Below, piece by piece: positions 26,665-34,497 of a stretch of DNA of 64,000 bases. Made by a program: the position numbers and the translations under genes. The stretch's first letter is position 1; the number at the start of each line of letters is the position of its first letter. The notes beneath the pieces are model-generated. The model saw only the letters and a program-made list of their open reading frames with translations. It did no database searches and had not been told where the DNA came from. The DNA is taken from NCBI RefSeq assembly GCF_003337485.1, contig NZ_QPJJ01000007.1, positions 161,183 through 225,182 on the forward strand, given 5' to 3'. This DNA is from Saliterribacillus persicus (GTDB lineage: Bacteria; Bacillota; Bacilli; Bacillales; Amphibacillaceae).

Positions 26665-27669
26665 ATGAAAGACAATATATTACAGTCCTTGAATTTAGAA
26701 AAAATAGCTAAATTTAGAGAGCTTGGTTTATTAGGATTTATTATTCTATTAGCTATCATTATACAATTATTAAATCCTGCTTTTTTAACATTTGGAAATT
26801 TAAGAGATTTATTAACAAATACAGCCATATTAAGCATTTTAGCACTTGGAATGATGCTTGTTCTTATTACAAGAGGTATTGATTTATCAATAGGGGCCAC
26901 TTTAGCATTATCTGGAATGATCACTGCTTTAACAGTAAGTGCCTATGGAAATTTACATCCACTATTAGCCATTTTGCTAGGAATCATGGTTGGTATTATT
27001 TGCGGGGTTATTTTAGGATTATTGGTTTCAAAAATTGGTATTTTACCCATTATTGCATCTTTAGGATTAATGAATGTTTTCAGAGGATTAACATTTTGGG
27101 TAGGCGGAGGTGAATGGGTAAGTGCATATCAAATGCCTCCATCATTTAAAAGTATAGCGACGAGTTCCTTTTTAGGTATAAACACCCTCGTACTAATTGC
27201 AGTCGTGATCTTTCTTCTCTTCTATTATTTTGTAAATAATACGATCACAGGTAGACAAATATATGCTGTTGGAAGTAATCCGGATTCAGCAAGAGTTAGT
27301 GGTATAAATCAAACCAAAATATTAATTCTAGTCTATACGATAATGGGAGGTTTATCCGGTCTTGCAGGGGTATTATGGGTTTCAAAGTTCGCATCGGCTC
27401 AAGGGGATACGGCAACTGGATATGAATTAACGGTAATTGCAGCTTGTATTTTGGGTGGAGTGAGTATTGCTGGTGGAGTCGGAAAAGTAACAGGAGTTTT
27501 GTTGGGAGCAATTTTACTTGGTGTCTTAAGTAATGGCTTGCCATTAATAAACGTGTCACCTTTTTGGCAGATGGGAATTGAAGGAATGATCATTTTAATA
27601 GCGGTTTTATTCAATACCAATGTAAAAATGCTTGTTGAGAAAAATAACTTACTGAGGAGGGAGATCTAA
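26665..27669 (+). CDS. Sugar ABC transporter permease 1 (RbsC family)
   Basis: A 334-residue polytopic permease with eight to ten helices. Family motifs are LALGMMLVLITRGIDLSIGA (about residues 72-91) and GGVSIAGGVGKVTGVLLGAI near 270. The cytoplasmic loop NTITGRQIYAVGSNPDSARVSGI is the coupling region. GGAAGGGGG lies upstream, 20 bases after the ATPase gene. Having two different permease genes fits Lsr, Rha and YtfT/YjfF-type importers rather than the homodimeric ribose type. Confidence 0.9.
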   Translation: MKDNILQSLNLEKIAKFRELGLLGFIILLAIIIQLLNPAFLTFGNLRDLLTNTAILSILALGMMLVLITRGIDLSIGATLALSGMITALTVSAYGNLHPLLAILLGIMVGIICGVILGLLVSKIGILPIIASLGLMNVFRGLTFWVGGGEWVSAYQMPPSFKSIATSSFLGINTLVLIAVVIFLLFYYFVNNTITGRQIYAVGSNPDSARVSGINQTKILILVYTIMGGLSGLAGVLWVSKFASAQGDTATGYELTVIAACILGGVSIAGGVGKVTGVLLGAILLGVLSNGLPLINVSPFWQMGIEGMIILIAVLFNTNVKMLVEKNNLLRREI

Positions 27670-27671
27670 CC

Positions 27672-28667
27672 ATGTCGACACGTACGATTAATCATATCCA
27701 AGACTTTTCTTGGAAACGATTTTTTCTTCAATGGGAATGGATGTTGATCCTTTTAATTATTGCCATATTTACAATGAACAGCTCTCTCTCTCCATATTTT
27801 TTAAACTATATCAGCATTACTGATGCCACGATGACCTTTTTAGATAAAGCATTTATCGTATTCCCTATGGTCATGATTATGATTATGCGAGAAATAGATA
27901 TTTCAGTAGGCTCTACCGTTGCACTGTCTTCTGTAGTAATGGCTGTAGCATATAACGCTGGAGTACCAATGGTTCTAGCAATAATGATATGTCTCTTGGT
28001 CGGTGCTTTGTGTGGATTATTTAATGGGTTTTTATTAGTGAAATATAAAGAACTTTCAGCTGTTATTGTAACGTTATCAACGATGATTTTATATCGTGGT
28101 ATTGCTTATATGATTTTAGAGAATCAATCATCAGGTGGCTTTCCAATGTGGTTTTCTTTCTTTGGGTGGGGATATGTTGGAACGATTCCCTTTATCTTAA
28201 TATTATTTTTACTTTTAGCAGTAATTTTTGTATTAGTTTTACAGAAAACTATTTTTGGAAGACATATTTATGCTATTGGTAGTAATCCAATCGCAAGCCG
28301 ATTTTCAGGTGTAAAAGTAGATCGAGTAAAATTAATTGTATTTACTTTAGCAGGTTTAATGGCTGCTATTACGGCAGTATTTTTAACCTCTAGAATGGGG
28401 AGCACACGACCAAATGTTGCTAATATGTATGAATTAGATGTCATAGCAATGGTTGCTCTAGGTGGTATTAGTACTGCGGGTGGAAAAGGTAAAATGCTTG
28501 GTGCCATATTAGCAGTTTTTGTTATTGGATACTTGCAATATGGTTTAGGACTTATTAATGTTCCAGCCCAATCCTTATTGGTAATTATTGGTCTACTATT
28601 AATTATTTCAGTTACGGTCACGAACTTGAGAATGAAAGGAAAATTGAAAAAGAAAACATCTAATTAA
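27672..28667 (+). CDS. Sugar ABC transporter permease 2 (RbsC family)
   Basis: A 331-residue permease paralogous to the preceding one, with FIVFPMVMIMIMREIDISVGS (about residues 58-78), the loop GRHIYAIGSNPIASRFSGV and ALGGISTAGGKGKMLGAILA. A basic cytoplasmic tail MKGKLKKKTSN ends it. GGAGGGAG overlaps the end of permease 1, with only 2 bases between the genes, so they are coupled. The two should form a heterodimeric channel. Confidence 0.9.
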   Translation: MSTRTINHIQDFSWKRFFLQWEWMLILLIIAIFTMNSSLSPYFLNYISITDATMTFLDKAFIVFPMVMIMIMREIDISVGSTVALSSVVMAVAYNAGVPMVLAIMICLLVGALCGLFNGFLLVKYKELSAVIVTLSTMILYRGIAYMILENQSSGGFPMWFSFFGWGYVGTIPFILILFLLLAVIFVLVLQKTIFGRHIYAIGSNPIASRFSGVKVDRVKLIVFTLAGLMAAITAVFLTSRMGSTRPNVANMYELDVIAMVALGGISTAGGKGKMLGAILAVFVIGYLQYGLGLINVPAQSLLVIIGLLLIISVTVTNLRMKGKLKKKTSN

Positions 28668-28729
28668 TGGTTTTATCAGTGTGAAAACTGTGAAGCATAT
28701 AACGTATTTAAAAAGGGGAGGAAGTATTT

Positions 28730-29800
28730 ATGTTAAGACGTTGGGTTTTATACGTATTACTTTTGTTTGTATTTGGGATTTTAGTCGCATGTGGGGACGA
28801 TTCTGAAACTAGCGGAGATGCAGCAGGTGAAGGAACAACAGAAGAAGGGCAAGAGGAGACAGATGGAGAACAAAATAGGTATGCCATCGTATTTAAAAAT
28901 ACTGGTAATCCATATGGTGAAAAAGAAATGGAAGGCTTTGAAAATGCAATTAATGAACTAGGAGCAGAAGCAATTTTACGTGCTCCAGATCAACCAACGG
29001 TAGAAGGACAAATTCAGATAATTGAAGAATTAATTGCACAACAGGTTGATGCAATAGCAATTGTTGGAAATGATTATGATGGGTTACAGCCTGTTTTAAC
29101 AAAAGCGATGAATCAAGATATTAAAGTATTATCACTTGATTCTGCAGTAAATGGTGATAGTCGCATGGTGCATATTAACCAAGCAGATCCAGAAGCTATC
29201 GGACGTACGCAAATACAAGCAGTAGCAGAAATAATTGACAATGAAGGTCAATTTGCTGTACTAAGCGCTACTTCACAGGCTTCCAATCAGAACTTATGGA
29301 TTGAATGGATGCAAACAGAGTTAGAGGAAGGTGATTATGGAGATATGGAACTTGTTGAAGTTGCATATGGAGATGACTTACGAGATAAGAGTGTTTCAGA
29401 AACTGAGGCACTACTGCAATCTTATCCGGATCTTAAAGCAATTGTATCACCGACTACAGTAGGAATTGCAGCAGCTTCTAAAGTAATCACAGATAAAGGT
29501 CTGCAGGGTGAAGTAGTGGTAACAGGTCTGGGATTGCCAAGTGAAATGGCGGAGTATATTAATAATGGTGTTAGTCCGTGGATGTACTTATGGAATCCAC
29601 TGGATGTAGGTTACCTTGCTGGTTATGCTGCAGACGCATTGGTAGAAGGTGAAATTTCAGGTGAAGTAGGAGATACATTTGAAGCAGGAGACTTAGGTTC
29701 TTATGAAGTAACAGAAAGTGAAGACGGAACAGAAGTACTATTGGGTGAACCATTCCGGTTTGATGAAGATAATATTGATGAGTGGAAAGAAATCTATTAA
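28730..29800 (+). CDS. RhaS-like sugar-binding lipoprotein
   Basis: A 356-residue lipoprotein (signal WVLYVLLLFVFGILVAC, Cys about residue 21) with an acidic Gly/Glu/Thr linker to about residue 48. The binding domain follows rhamnose-binding RhaS closely: KNTGNPYGEKEMEGFENA, a Q-x-N-x-W-I-E-W segment (ASNQNLWIEWMQ), YGDDLRDKSVSE, SPTTVGIAAASKV and VTGLGLPSEMAEYI. GGGGAGG precedes ATG 28730. It is the transporter's own receptor and differs from the kinase-linked LsrB-like protein at 20365. Rhamnose or another deoxy-sugar is the best guess; no rhamnose catabolic genes are in the window. Confidence 0.85.
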   Translation: MLRRWVLYVLLLFVFGILVACGDDSETSGDAAGEGTTEEGQEETDGEQNRYAIVFKNTGNPYGEKEMEGFENAINELGAEAILRAPDQPTVEGQIQIIEELIAQQVDAIAIVGNDYDGLQPVLTKAMNQDIKVLSLDSAVNGDSRMVHINQADPEAIGRTQIQAVAEIIDNEGQFAVLSATSQASNQNLWIEWMQTELEEGDYGDMELVEVAYGDDLRDKSVSETEALLQSYPDLKAIVSPTTVGIAAASKVITDKGLQGEVVVTGLGLPSEMAEYINNGVSPWMYLWNPLDVGYLAGYAADALVEGEISGEVGDTFEAGDLGSYEVTESEDGTEVLLGEPFRFDEDNIDEWKEIY

Positions 29801-29807
29801 GAGAACT

Positions 29808-29840
29808 GAGCACAAGCTAATTTCCTAGCTTGTGCTTTTC
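29808..29840 (+). terminator. Rho-independent terminator
   Basis: AGCACAAGCTA and TAGCTTGTGCT form a perfect 11-bp stem with a six-base loop, followed by TTTTC. It ends the sugar importer operon. Confidence 0.9.
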
Positions 29841-29858
29841 ATTTTCCCTACTTTCATT

Positions 29859-29879
29859 AAATCGTAACAATTACTATTT
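29859..29879 (+). promoter_or_regulatory. Zur box 1
   Basis: AAATCGTAAC...TTACTATTT matches the Bacillus Zur operator (AAATCGTAATnATTACGATTT) at nearly every position. It overlaps the start of the -35 element. Confidence 0.88.
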
Positions 29880-29905
29880 ACAAATAGATTCGCAATGTGT
29901 ATAAT
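29877..29905 (+). promoter_or_regulatory. Promoter of the zinc-binding lipoprotein gene
   Basis: TTTACA (29877-29882) and TATAAT (29900-29905) are 17 bases apart. Zur boxes lie on both sides. Confidence 0.8.
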
Positions 29906-29913
29906 TCAATTAT

Positions 29914-29934
29914 AAATCGTAACCATTTCGAATT
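29914..29934 (+). promoter_or_regulatory. Zur box 2
   Basis: AAATCGTAAC...TTTCGAATT is a second, slightly weaker Zur-type site, just downstream of the -10. Its left half matches box 1 exactly. Confidence 0.75.
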
Positions 29935-29960
29935 AATAAAGAAAGTAGAGGGACTTATCT

Positions 29961-31139
29961 ATGAAACAAAGAAAAGCTTTTAATTTAATTATTCTTGGAA
30001 TTTTAATTTTATTCCTATCTGCATGTGGATCGTCTGATACCACTGACACATCTGCTCAAGATCAGGAATCTAGCAAGCTGGAAATTTATACAACTGTATA
30101 TCCACTAGGATTTTTCGCTGAAAAAATTGGAGGGGAGCATGTTGAGGTTGATTCGATTCTTCCGGCAGGTTCTGACCCGCATATCTATGAACCAACTTCT
30201 AAAACAATGGTAGACTTAGCTGAAGCGGATGCTTTTATCTATAATGGAGCAGATTTAGAATCCTTTGCTGCAAAAATAGAAAGCTCACTAGCAAGCGAGG
30301 ATGTCACTATTTTAGAAGCAACTGCAGGAATAGATTTATCTGAGCATGTGCATGAAGACGAAGAAGAAAGTCATGAAGAGGAAGCTGATCAAGAGGAAGA
30401 ACATGGACACGAAGAAGAAGCTGATCAAGAGGAAGAACATGGACACGAAGAAGAAGCTGACCACGAGGAAGAACATGGACATGAAGAAGAAGCTGACCAC
30501 GAGGAAGAACATGGACATGAAGAGGAAGCTGACCACGAGGAAGAACATGGAGATGAAGAAGAAGAGGACCATGAGGAAGAAACACATACTAATGAAGATG
30601 GACATGACCATGGAGATGTAGATCCTCACACATGGCTTGATCCAATTAGAGCGATAAAGTTAGCAGAAAATATTAAAGAAACACTAATAGAGTTAAAGCC
30701 AGCATCAGAAGAGGAGTTCACTAATAATTTTGAAGCATTAAAAACTGATCTTCAATCATTAGATGAAGAATTTCATGAAAAAATTGAAGCTAGTGATAGG
30801 AAAGAAATATTAGTGAGTCATGCAGCCTATGGTTATTGGGAAGAAAGCTATGGCTTAGAACAAATCGCTATTACAGGACTTTCCTCATCAGAAGAGCCAT
30901 CTCAAAAAGAACTAGAAGCAATTATTGATCGAGTAAGAAAAGATGATATCAACTATTTACTATTTGAACAGAATATAGAACCAAAAGTAGCCAAAGTAAT
31001 CCAACAAGAAACCGGTGTTGAAACACTTCAGCTTCATAATTTGTCCGTTTTAACAGACGAAGACTTAGAAGCGGAGGATGATTATTTCAGCTTAATGAAA
31101 CGAAACTTAGAAGTATTAGACATTGCTTTAACTGAATAA
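29961..31139 (+). CDS. znuA: Zinc-binding lipoprotein (ZnuA/AdcA-like)
   Basis: A 392-residue cluster A-I metal-binding lipoprotein (lipobox ILFLSAC, Cys about residue 22). The fold is recognisable from TTVYPLGFFAEKIGG, the ligand histidines in PAGSDPHIYEPTSKTM (about residue 74), DPHTWLDPIRAIKLAENI (about 222) and VSHAAYGYWEESYGLEQ (about 286), and FEQNIEPKVAKVI. Between the first two lies a His/Glu/Asp-rich loop of about 90 residues built of 12-residue repeats, as in zinc rather than manganese receptors. Its promoter is bracketed by Zur boxes. No znuB or znuC is adjacent, so the membrane parts must be elsewhere. Confidence 0.92.
   Translation: MKQRKAFNLIILGILILFLSACGSSDTTDTSAQDQESSKLEIYTTVYPLGFFAEKIGGEHVEVDSILPAGSDPHIYEPTSKTMVDLAEADAFIYNGADLESFAAKIESSLASEDVTILEATAGIDLSEHVHEDEEESHEEEADQEEEHGHEEEADQEEEHGHEEEADHEEEHGHEEEADHEEEHGHEEEADHEEEHGDEEEEDHEEETHTNEDGHDHGDVDPHTWLDPIRAIKLAENIKETLIELKPASEEEFTNNFEALKTDLQSLDEEFHEKIEASDRKEILVSHAAYGYWEESYGLEQIAITGLSSSEEPSQKELEAIIDRVRKDDINYLLFEQNIEPKVAKVIQQETGVETLQLHNLSVLTDEDLEAEDDYFSLMKRNLEVLDIALTE
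30381..30560 (+). repeat. 36-bp tandem repeat in the metal-binding loop
   Basis: Five contiguous 36-bp units encode EADQEEEHGHEE (units 1 and 2) and EADHEEEHGHEE-type copies (units 3-5); a decayed sixth unit follows. Units 1 and 2 are almost identical in DNA, which points to recent unequal exchange or slippage. Each unit adds two or three histidines. Confidence 0.93.
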
Positions 31140-31146
31140 ATGAAAC

Positions 31147-31180
31147 GAAAAGGCACTCCTTATGGAAGTGCCTTTTATAT
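31147..31180 (+). terminator. Rho-independent terminator
   Basis: AAAAGGCACT pairs with AGTGCCTTTT around a nine-base loop, ending the zinc-binding gene. Confidence 0.88.
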
Positions 31181-31212
31181 TTTACTAACATAAATTCATT
31201 TACAAAAAATTA

Positions 31213-31253
31213 ATATATAAGTTCTTGCTTATATAAGTGTTCGCTTATATAAT
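31213..31253 (+). promoter_or_regulatory. ars promoter and ArsR operator
   Basis: TTGCTT (31225-31230) and TATAAT (31248-31253) are 17 bases apart. The same stretch holds overlapping copies of the element AAGT-T-T-GCTTATATAA, including the perfect palindrome CTTATATAAG at 31228-31237. This is the A/T-rich dyad typical of ArsR-family operators, placed to block the polymerase. Confidence 0.75.
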
Positions 31254-31288
31254 GGTCATAGAGAAAATGAGAGAGGGAGGTATAAAAC

Positions 31289-31633
31289 TTGTTAAAAACG
31301 AAGGTAGACGTTGATCAGGCAGCTGTGATTTTAAAATTACTTGGAGATAGAACACGTTTAACGATGGTAAAACTATTAGAAAACCATGATTGTTGTGTCT
31401 GCGAATTTGTTGAAATATTTGATATGAGTCAACCTTCCGTAAGTCAGCATTTAAAAAAACTAAAACAGGTCGGAATTGTCAAAGAAAAGCGGAAGGGATC
31501 TTGGGTTTTCTATTCTTTAAATAAGGAATCTGAGTTCACGATCTTCATAGAACGACTTTTAGATGAAATTCCAAATCAAGATGATAAGTTAGAAGCATTA
31601 GAGAAAAATGGCAAACGAATTACTTGTTGTTAA
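31289..31633 (+). CDS. arsR: ArsR-family arsenic-responsive repressor
   Basis: A 114-residue winged-helix repressor that leaves DNA when arsenite or antimonite binds. The metal site is in NHDCCVCEFVEIF (about residues 33-45; the ELCVCDL-type motif), followed by the recognition helix MSQPSVSQHLKKLKQVGIV and wing EKRKGSWVFYSL. It also ends in CC. TTG 31289 is the start, 8 bases from GGAGG. It is first in arsR-arsB-arsC and probably controls that operon through the dyad just upstream. Confidence 0.93.
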   Translation: MLKTKVDVDQAAVILKLLGDRTRLTMVKLLENHDCCVCEFVEIFDMSQPSVSQHLKKLKQVGIVKEKRKGSWVFYSLNKESEFTIFIERLLDEIPNQDDKLEALEKNGKRITCC

Positions 31634-31648
31634 GTAGGAGGAAAAATT

Positions 31649-32944
31649 GTGTTGGAAGTTTTGTTAGCATCAATAATTTTTATAGGAACATTGATTTTAG
31701 TTATTTGGCAGCCTAAAGGTTTATCGATTGGCTGGTCTGCCTGTGGTGGGGCAATTGTTGCTCTTATTGCAGGCGTAGTTGGATTCGGAGATGTGATAGA
31801 AGTAACAGGAATAGTATGGAACGCAACTTTAGCATTTGTTGCTATCATTTTAATTTCTTTAATTTTAGATGAAATTGGTTTCTTTGAGTGGGCTGCGCTA
31901 CATATGGCACGTGTCGCTAAAGGAAATGGGATTAAAATGTTTGTGTATGTTAGTTTGCTAGGCTCAGTAGTGGCAGCATTTTTTGCAAATGACGGAGCAG
32001 CCTTAATTCTAACTCCTATTGTTTTAGCAATGGTACGTAACCTAAAGTTTGAAGAGAAAATGGTTTTTCCCTTTATAATGGCAAGTGGGTTTATCGCAGA
32101 TACTACCTCACTTCCACTTATAGTAAGTAACTTAGTGAATATTGTATCCGCTGATTTCTTTAATATTGGCTTTGTGGAATATGCTTCGCGAATGATTATT
32201 CCGAACTTTTTCTCGATAGTAGCTACAATTTTGGTTTTATATATTTATTTTAAAAAGGATATTCCAAAAACGTATGACTTATCTCATTTGAAAAAACCAT
32301 CTGAGGCTATAAAAGATATTAAAATGTTCCACTTATCTTGGTATGTTTTAGCTGTTCTTTTAATTGGGTATTTTATTAGTGAATTTATTAATGTACCAGT
32401 ATCGATTGTTGCTGGCATTATTGCTATTTTCTTTTTAATAATGGCTAGAAATAGTTCCGCAGTTAATACAACTGCAGTAGTAAAAGGGGCGCCTTGGGCA
32501 ATTGTGTTTTTCTCAATCGGTATGTATGTCGTTGTATATGGGCTTCGTAATGCAGGATTAACGGATATTTTAGCTCAATTAATTCAAGCTAGTGCAGACC
32601 AAGGTCTGTTTGTCGCAACAATCGCGATGGGCTTTATTGCCGCGATATTGTCTTCTGTTATGAACAATATGCCAACTGTAATGATAGATGCATTAGCAAT
32701 TGCAGAAACGGATACGAGTGGTGTCATGAGGGAAGCATTAATTTACGCGAATGTAATTGGATCTGACCTAGGTCCAAAAATTACACCAATTGGTTCTTTA
32801 GCTACGTTGTTATGGCTTCATGTACTTGCCCAAAAAGGAGTTAAAATATCGTGGGGGACATATTTTAAAACAGGGATTGTCCTTACGATTCCAATCCTAT
32901 TTATTACATTATTAGGTTTGTATTTAACATTAATTATTTTATAA
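31649..32944 (+). CDS. arsB: Arsenite efflux transporter ArsB
   Basis: A 431-residue polytopic membrane protein with about twelve helices, of the ArsB/NhaD (ion transporter) superfamily. Typical segments are [53 protein letters not shown] and [20 protein letters not shown]. It exports arsenite and antimonite. GTG 31649 is the start with AGGAGG 7 bases upstream, 15 bases after arsR. It is not the Acr3 type, which differs in fold and lacks these motifs. Confidence 0.93.
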   Translation: MLEVLLASIIFIGTLILVIWQPKGLSIGWSACGGAIVALIAGVVGFGDVIEVTGIVWNATLAFVAIILISLILDEIGFFEWAALHMARVAKGNGIKMFVYVSLLGSVVAAFFANDGAALILTPIVLAMVRNLKFEEKMVFPFIMASGFIADTTSLPLIVSNLVNIVSADFFNIGFVEYASRMIIPNFFSIVATILVLYIYFKKDIPKTYDLSHLKKPSEAIKDIKMFHLSWYVLAVLLIGYFISEFINVPVSIVAGIIAIFFLIMARNSSAVNTTAVVKGAPWAIVFFSIGMYVVVYGLRNAGLTDILAQLIQASADQGLFVATIAMGFIAAILSSVMNNMPTVMIDALAIAETDTSGVMREALIYANVIGSDLGPKITPIGSLATLLWLHVLAQKGVKISWGTYFKTGIVLTIPILFITLLGLYLTLIIL

Positions 32945-32961
32945 AAAGGAGCAATTTTAAA

Positions 32962-33378
32962 ATGACAAAAACAATTTACTTTTTATGTACTGGTAATTCA
33001 TGCCGAAGTCAAATGGCTGAAGGCTGGGGAAAGAAATACTTAGGGATAGAATGGAACGTTTATAGTGCGGGAATAGAAGCACATGGACTAAATCCTAACG
33101 CAATTAAAGCAATGAATGAAGTGCAAATTGATATTAGTGAACAAACATCAGATATGATCGATTCCGATATTTTAAATAATGCTGATCTAGTGGTAACACT
33201 TTGTGGTGATGCGGCTGATAAGTGTCCGATGACACCTCCACATGTAAAAAGAGAGCACTGGGGATTTGATGATCCAGCAAAGGCTGAAGGAACTGATGAA
33301 GAAAAGTGGGAAGTATTTCAAAGAGTTCGTGATCAAATTGGCGATCGGATTAAGCACTTTGCTGAAACTGGAGAGTAA
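32962..33378 (+). CDS. arsC: Thioredoxin-coupled arsenate reductase
   Basis: A 138-residue reductase of the low-molecular-weight phosphatase fold, reducing arsenate to arsenite for export by ArsB. The P-loop CTGNSCRSQ holds the nucleophile Cys9; the redox pair is in [12 protein letters not shown] (about residues 81 and 88), as in B. subtilis ArsC. AAAGGAG lies upstream and the gene follows arsB by 17 bases. Confidence 0.95.
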   Translation: MTKTIYFLCTGNSCRSQMAEGWGKKYLGIEWNVYSAGIEAHGLNPNAIKAMNEVQIDISEQTSDMIDSDILNNADLVVTLCGDAADKCPMTPPHVKREHWGFDDPAKAEGTDEEKWEVFQRVRDQIGDRIKHFAETGE

Positions 33379-33663
33379 ATGATTATACTTGGTAATTTAT
33401 TTCAATGTACTTTTAAACATTGACTATTCTAGATGGTTCAACCATTAATTTTTGTATGTAATAATGCAAAATAATTGAAACATTAAAAATAAGTATTATA
33501 TAGTTAGAAAAATAAAATAGTAATTAAATCTAGATACGCGATATAATAAATTTATATCGTTTTTTTCTGTCTATTTATTTTTGAAACATTTTGCTAGGCA
33601 AAAACGTATAAGAAAAAAGTACAGTAGAATGATTATATAATTATAGTGAAAAGTGGTGGAAAT

Positions 33664-34212
33664 ATGAGTTTGGTACAAAGAATTCGGTCTATTTTAAAGA
33701 GTGAACAAAAAAGTAATGATGGCTCTTTGGAAAAAGAAATAAAAAATACAGTAGGTAGGCTGCAAAGTGAAATGAATGCTAAAAAAGCTCAGAAGGAACG
33801 TCTTACTAGAGCTATTTTCGAACATAAAGATAATATAATTCAATATGATCGCTATTCTCAAAAAGCACAGGAAGATAATGACTTAAAATTGGCAAATACT
33901 CATATAACTGCTAAAGAAAAAGCCAAAGAAGATCTAAAAAAATTGAAACACAAAAACGTTAAATTAGCAGAACAATTAGAGGAAATGGATCAAACCTATG
34001 AAACATTATCTGGTAGGTTAGAAGACTATCAAATTCGGATTAAGGAAGTAGACAATCAAAAACAGAAATTAGAAATGGACAAAAAGCTTTCAGAACTAGA
34101 AGCATATGAAGAGCAGTTGCAATATGAAGTAGGGGAAGCAAAAGCGCTTTTAGAAATTACTCAATATTCAAATGATTTTGAAGTTGAAAAAGAAGTGAAT
34201 GATATGAAGTAA
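33664..34212 (+). CDS. Short PspA/IM30-like coiled-coil protein
   Basis: A 182-residue protein that is helical and coiled-coil almost throughout. It begins MSLVQRIRSILKSE, like the membrane-binding amphipathic helix of PspA/Vipp1, and continues with heptad-rich Lys/Glu/Gln segments to about residue 165. It is shorter than PspA (about 220). ATG 33664 is chosen because GGTGGA is upstream; a GTG at 33646 is unlikely. A role in membrane stress is suggested by the PspA resemblance only. No LiaR/LiaS or PspC partner is adjacent. Confidence 0.6.
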   Translation: MSLVQRIRSILKSEQKSNDGSLEKEIKNTVGRLQSEMNAKKAQKERLTRAIFEHKDNIIQYDRYSQKAQEDNDLKLANTHITAKEKAKEDLKKLKHKNVKLAEQLEEMDQTYETLSGRLEDYQIRIKEVDNQKQKLEMDKKLSELEAYEEQLQYEVGEAKALLEITQYSNDFEVEKEVNDMK

Positions 34213-34258
34213 AAGCTATGAAAAACAGAATATATGCCGCAATTATAAGGAAAGAAGT

Positions 34259-34351
34259 ATGAACAATCATTGTTCAATCTACAATGGATCTGACAGGGCC
34301 ATTGATAGAACATTAGGTAAGCTAAGCGATGCTAAATGCGGACAAAAATAA
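34259..34351 (+). CDS. Possible 30-residue peptide
   Basis: ATG 34259 follows AAGGAAAG and opens a 30-codon frame, MNNHCSIYNGSDRAIDRTLG then KLSDAKCGQK. No family is recognised and there is no second line of evidence. The rest of the 285-base gap up to 34498 holds no other candidate gene. Confidence 0.2.
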   Translation: MNNHCSIYNGSDRAIDRTLGKLSDAKCGQK

Positions 34352-34497
34352 GTATGATAACATCATTTAGAATTGACAAATATTCACACTAAACTAGGAA
34401 AAAATATGAAAAATAATTCAAAATGACTAGTTATAAAGTAAGTCACATGCTATAATTATGGAAAAAGTTTGTTAATCTGAAAGACGGTGTGTGACTT

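Noticed and set aside
20365..29800. Autoinducer-2 (Lsr) uptake system
   Set aside because: No lsrK, lsrF or lsrG genes are present, and the LsrB-like protein has changed AI-2 contact positions; the transporter receptor is closer to RhaS.
30381..30560. Short regular repeats that could suggest a CRISPR array
   Set aside because: Units are contiguous without unique spacers and lie in frame inside a zinc-binding lipoprotein gene.
30307..30629. Antisense and frame-shifted long frames across the zinc-receptor repeat
   Set aside because: They arise because the 36-bp coding repeat lacks stops in other frames; they have no ribosome sites and extreme composition.
34261..34275. GAACAATCATTGTTC dyad in the gap after the PspA-like gene
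   Set aside because: A short dyad without promoter context or a nearby candidate regulator; chance in AT-rich DNA is likely.
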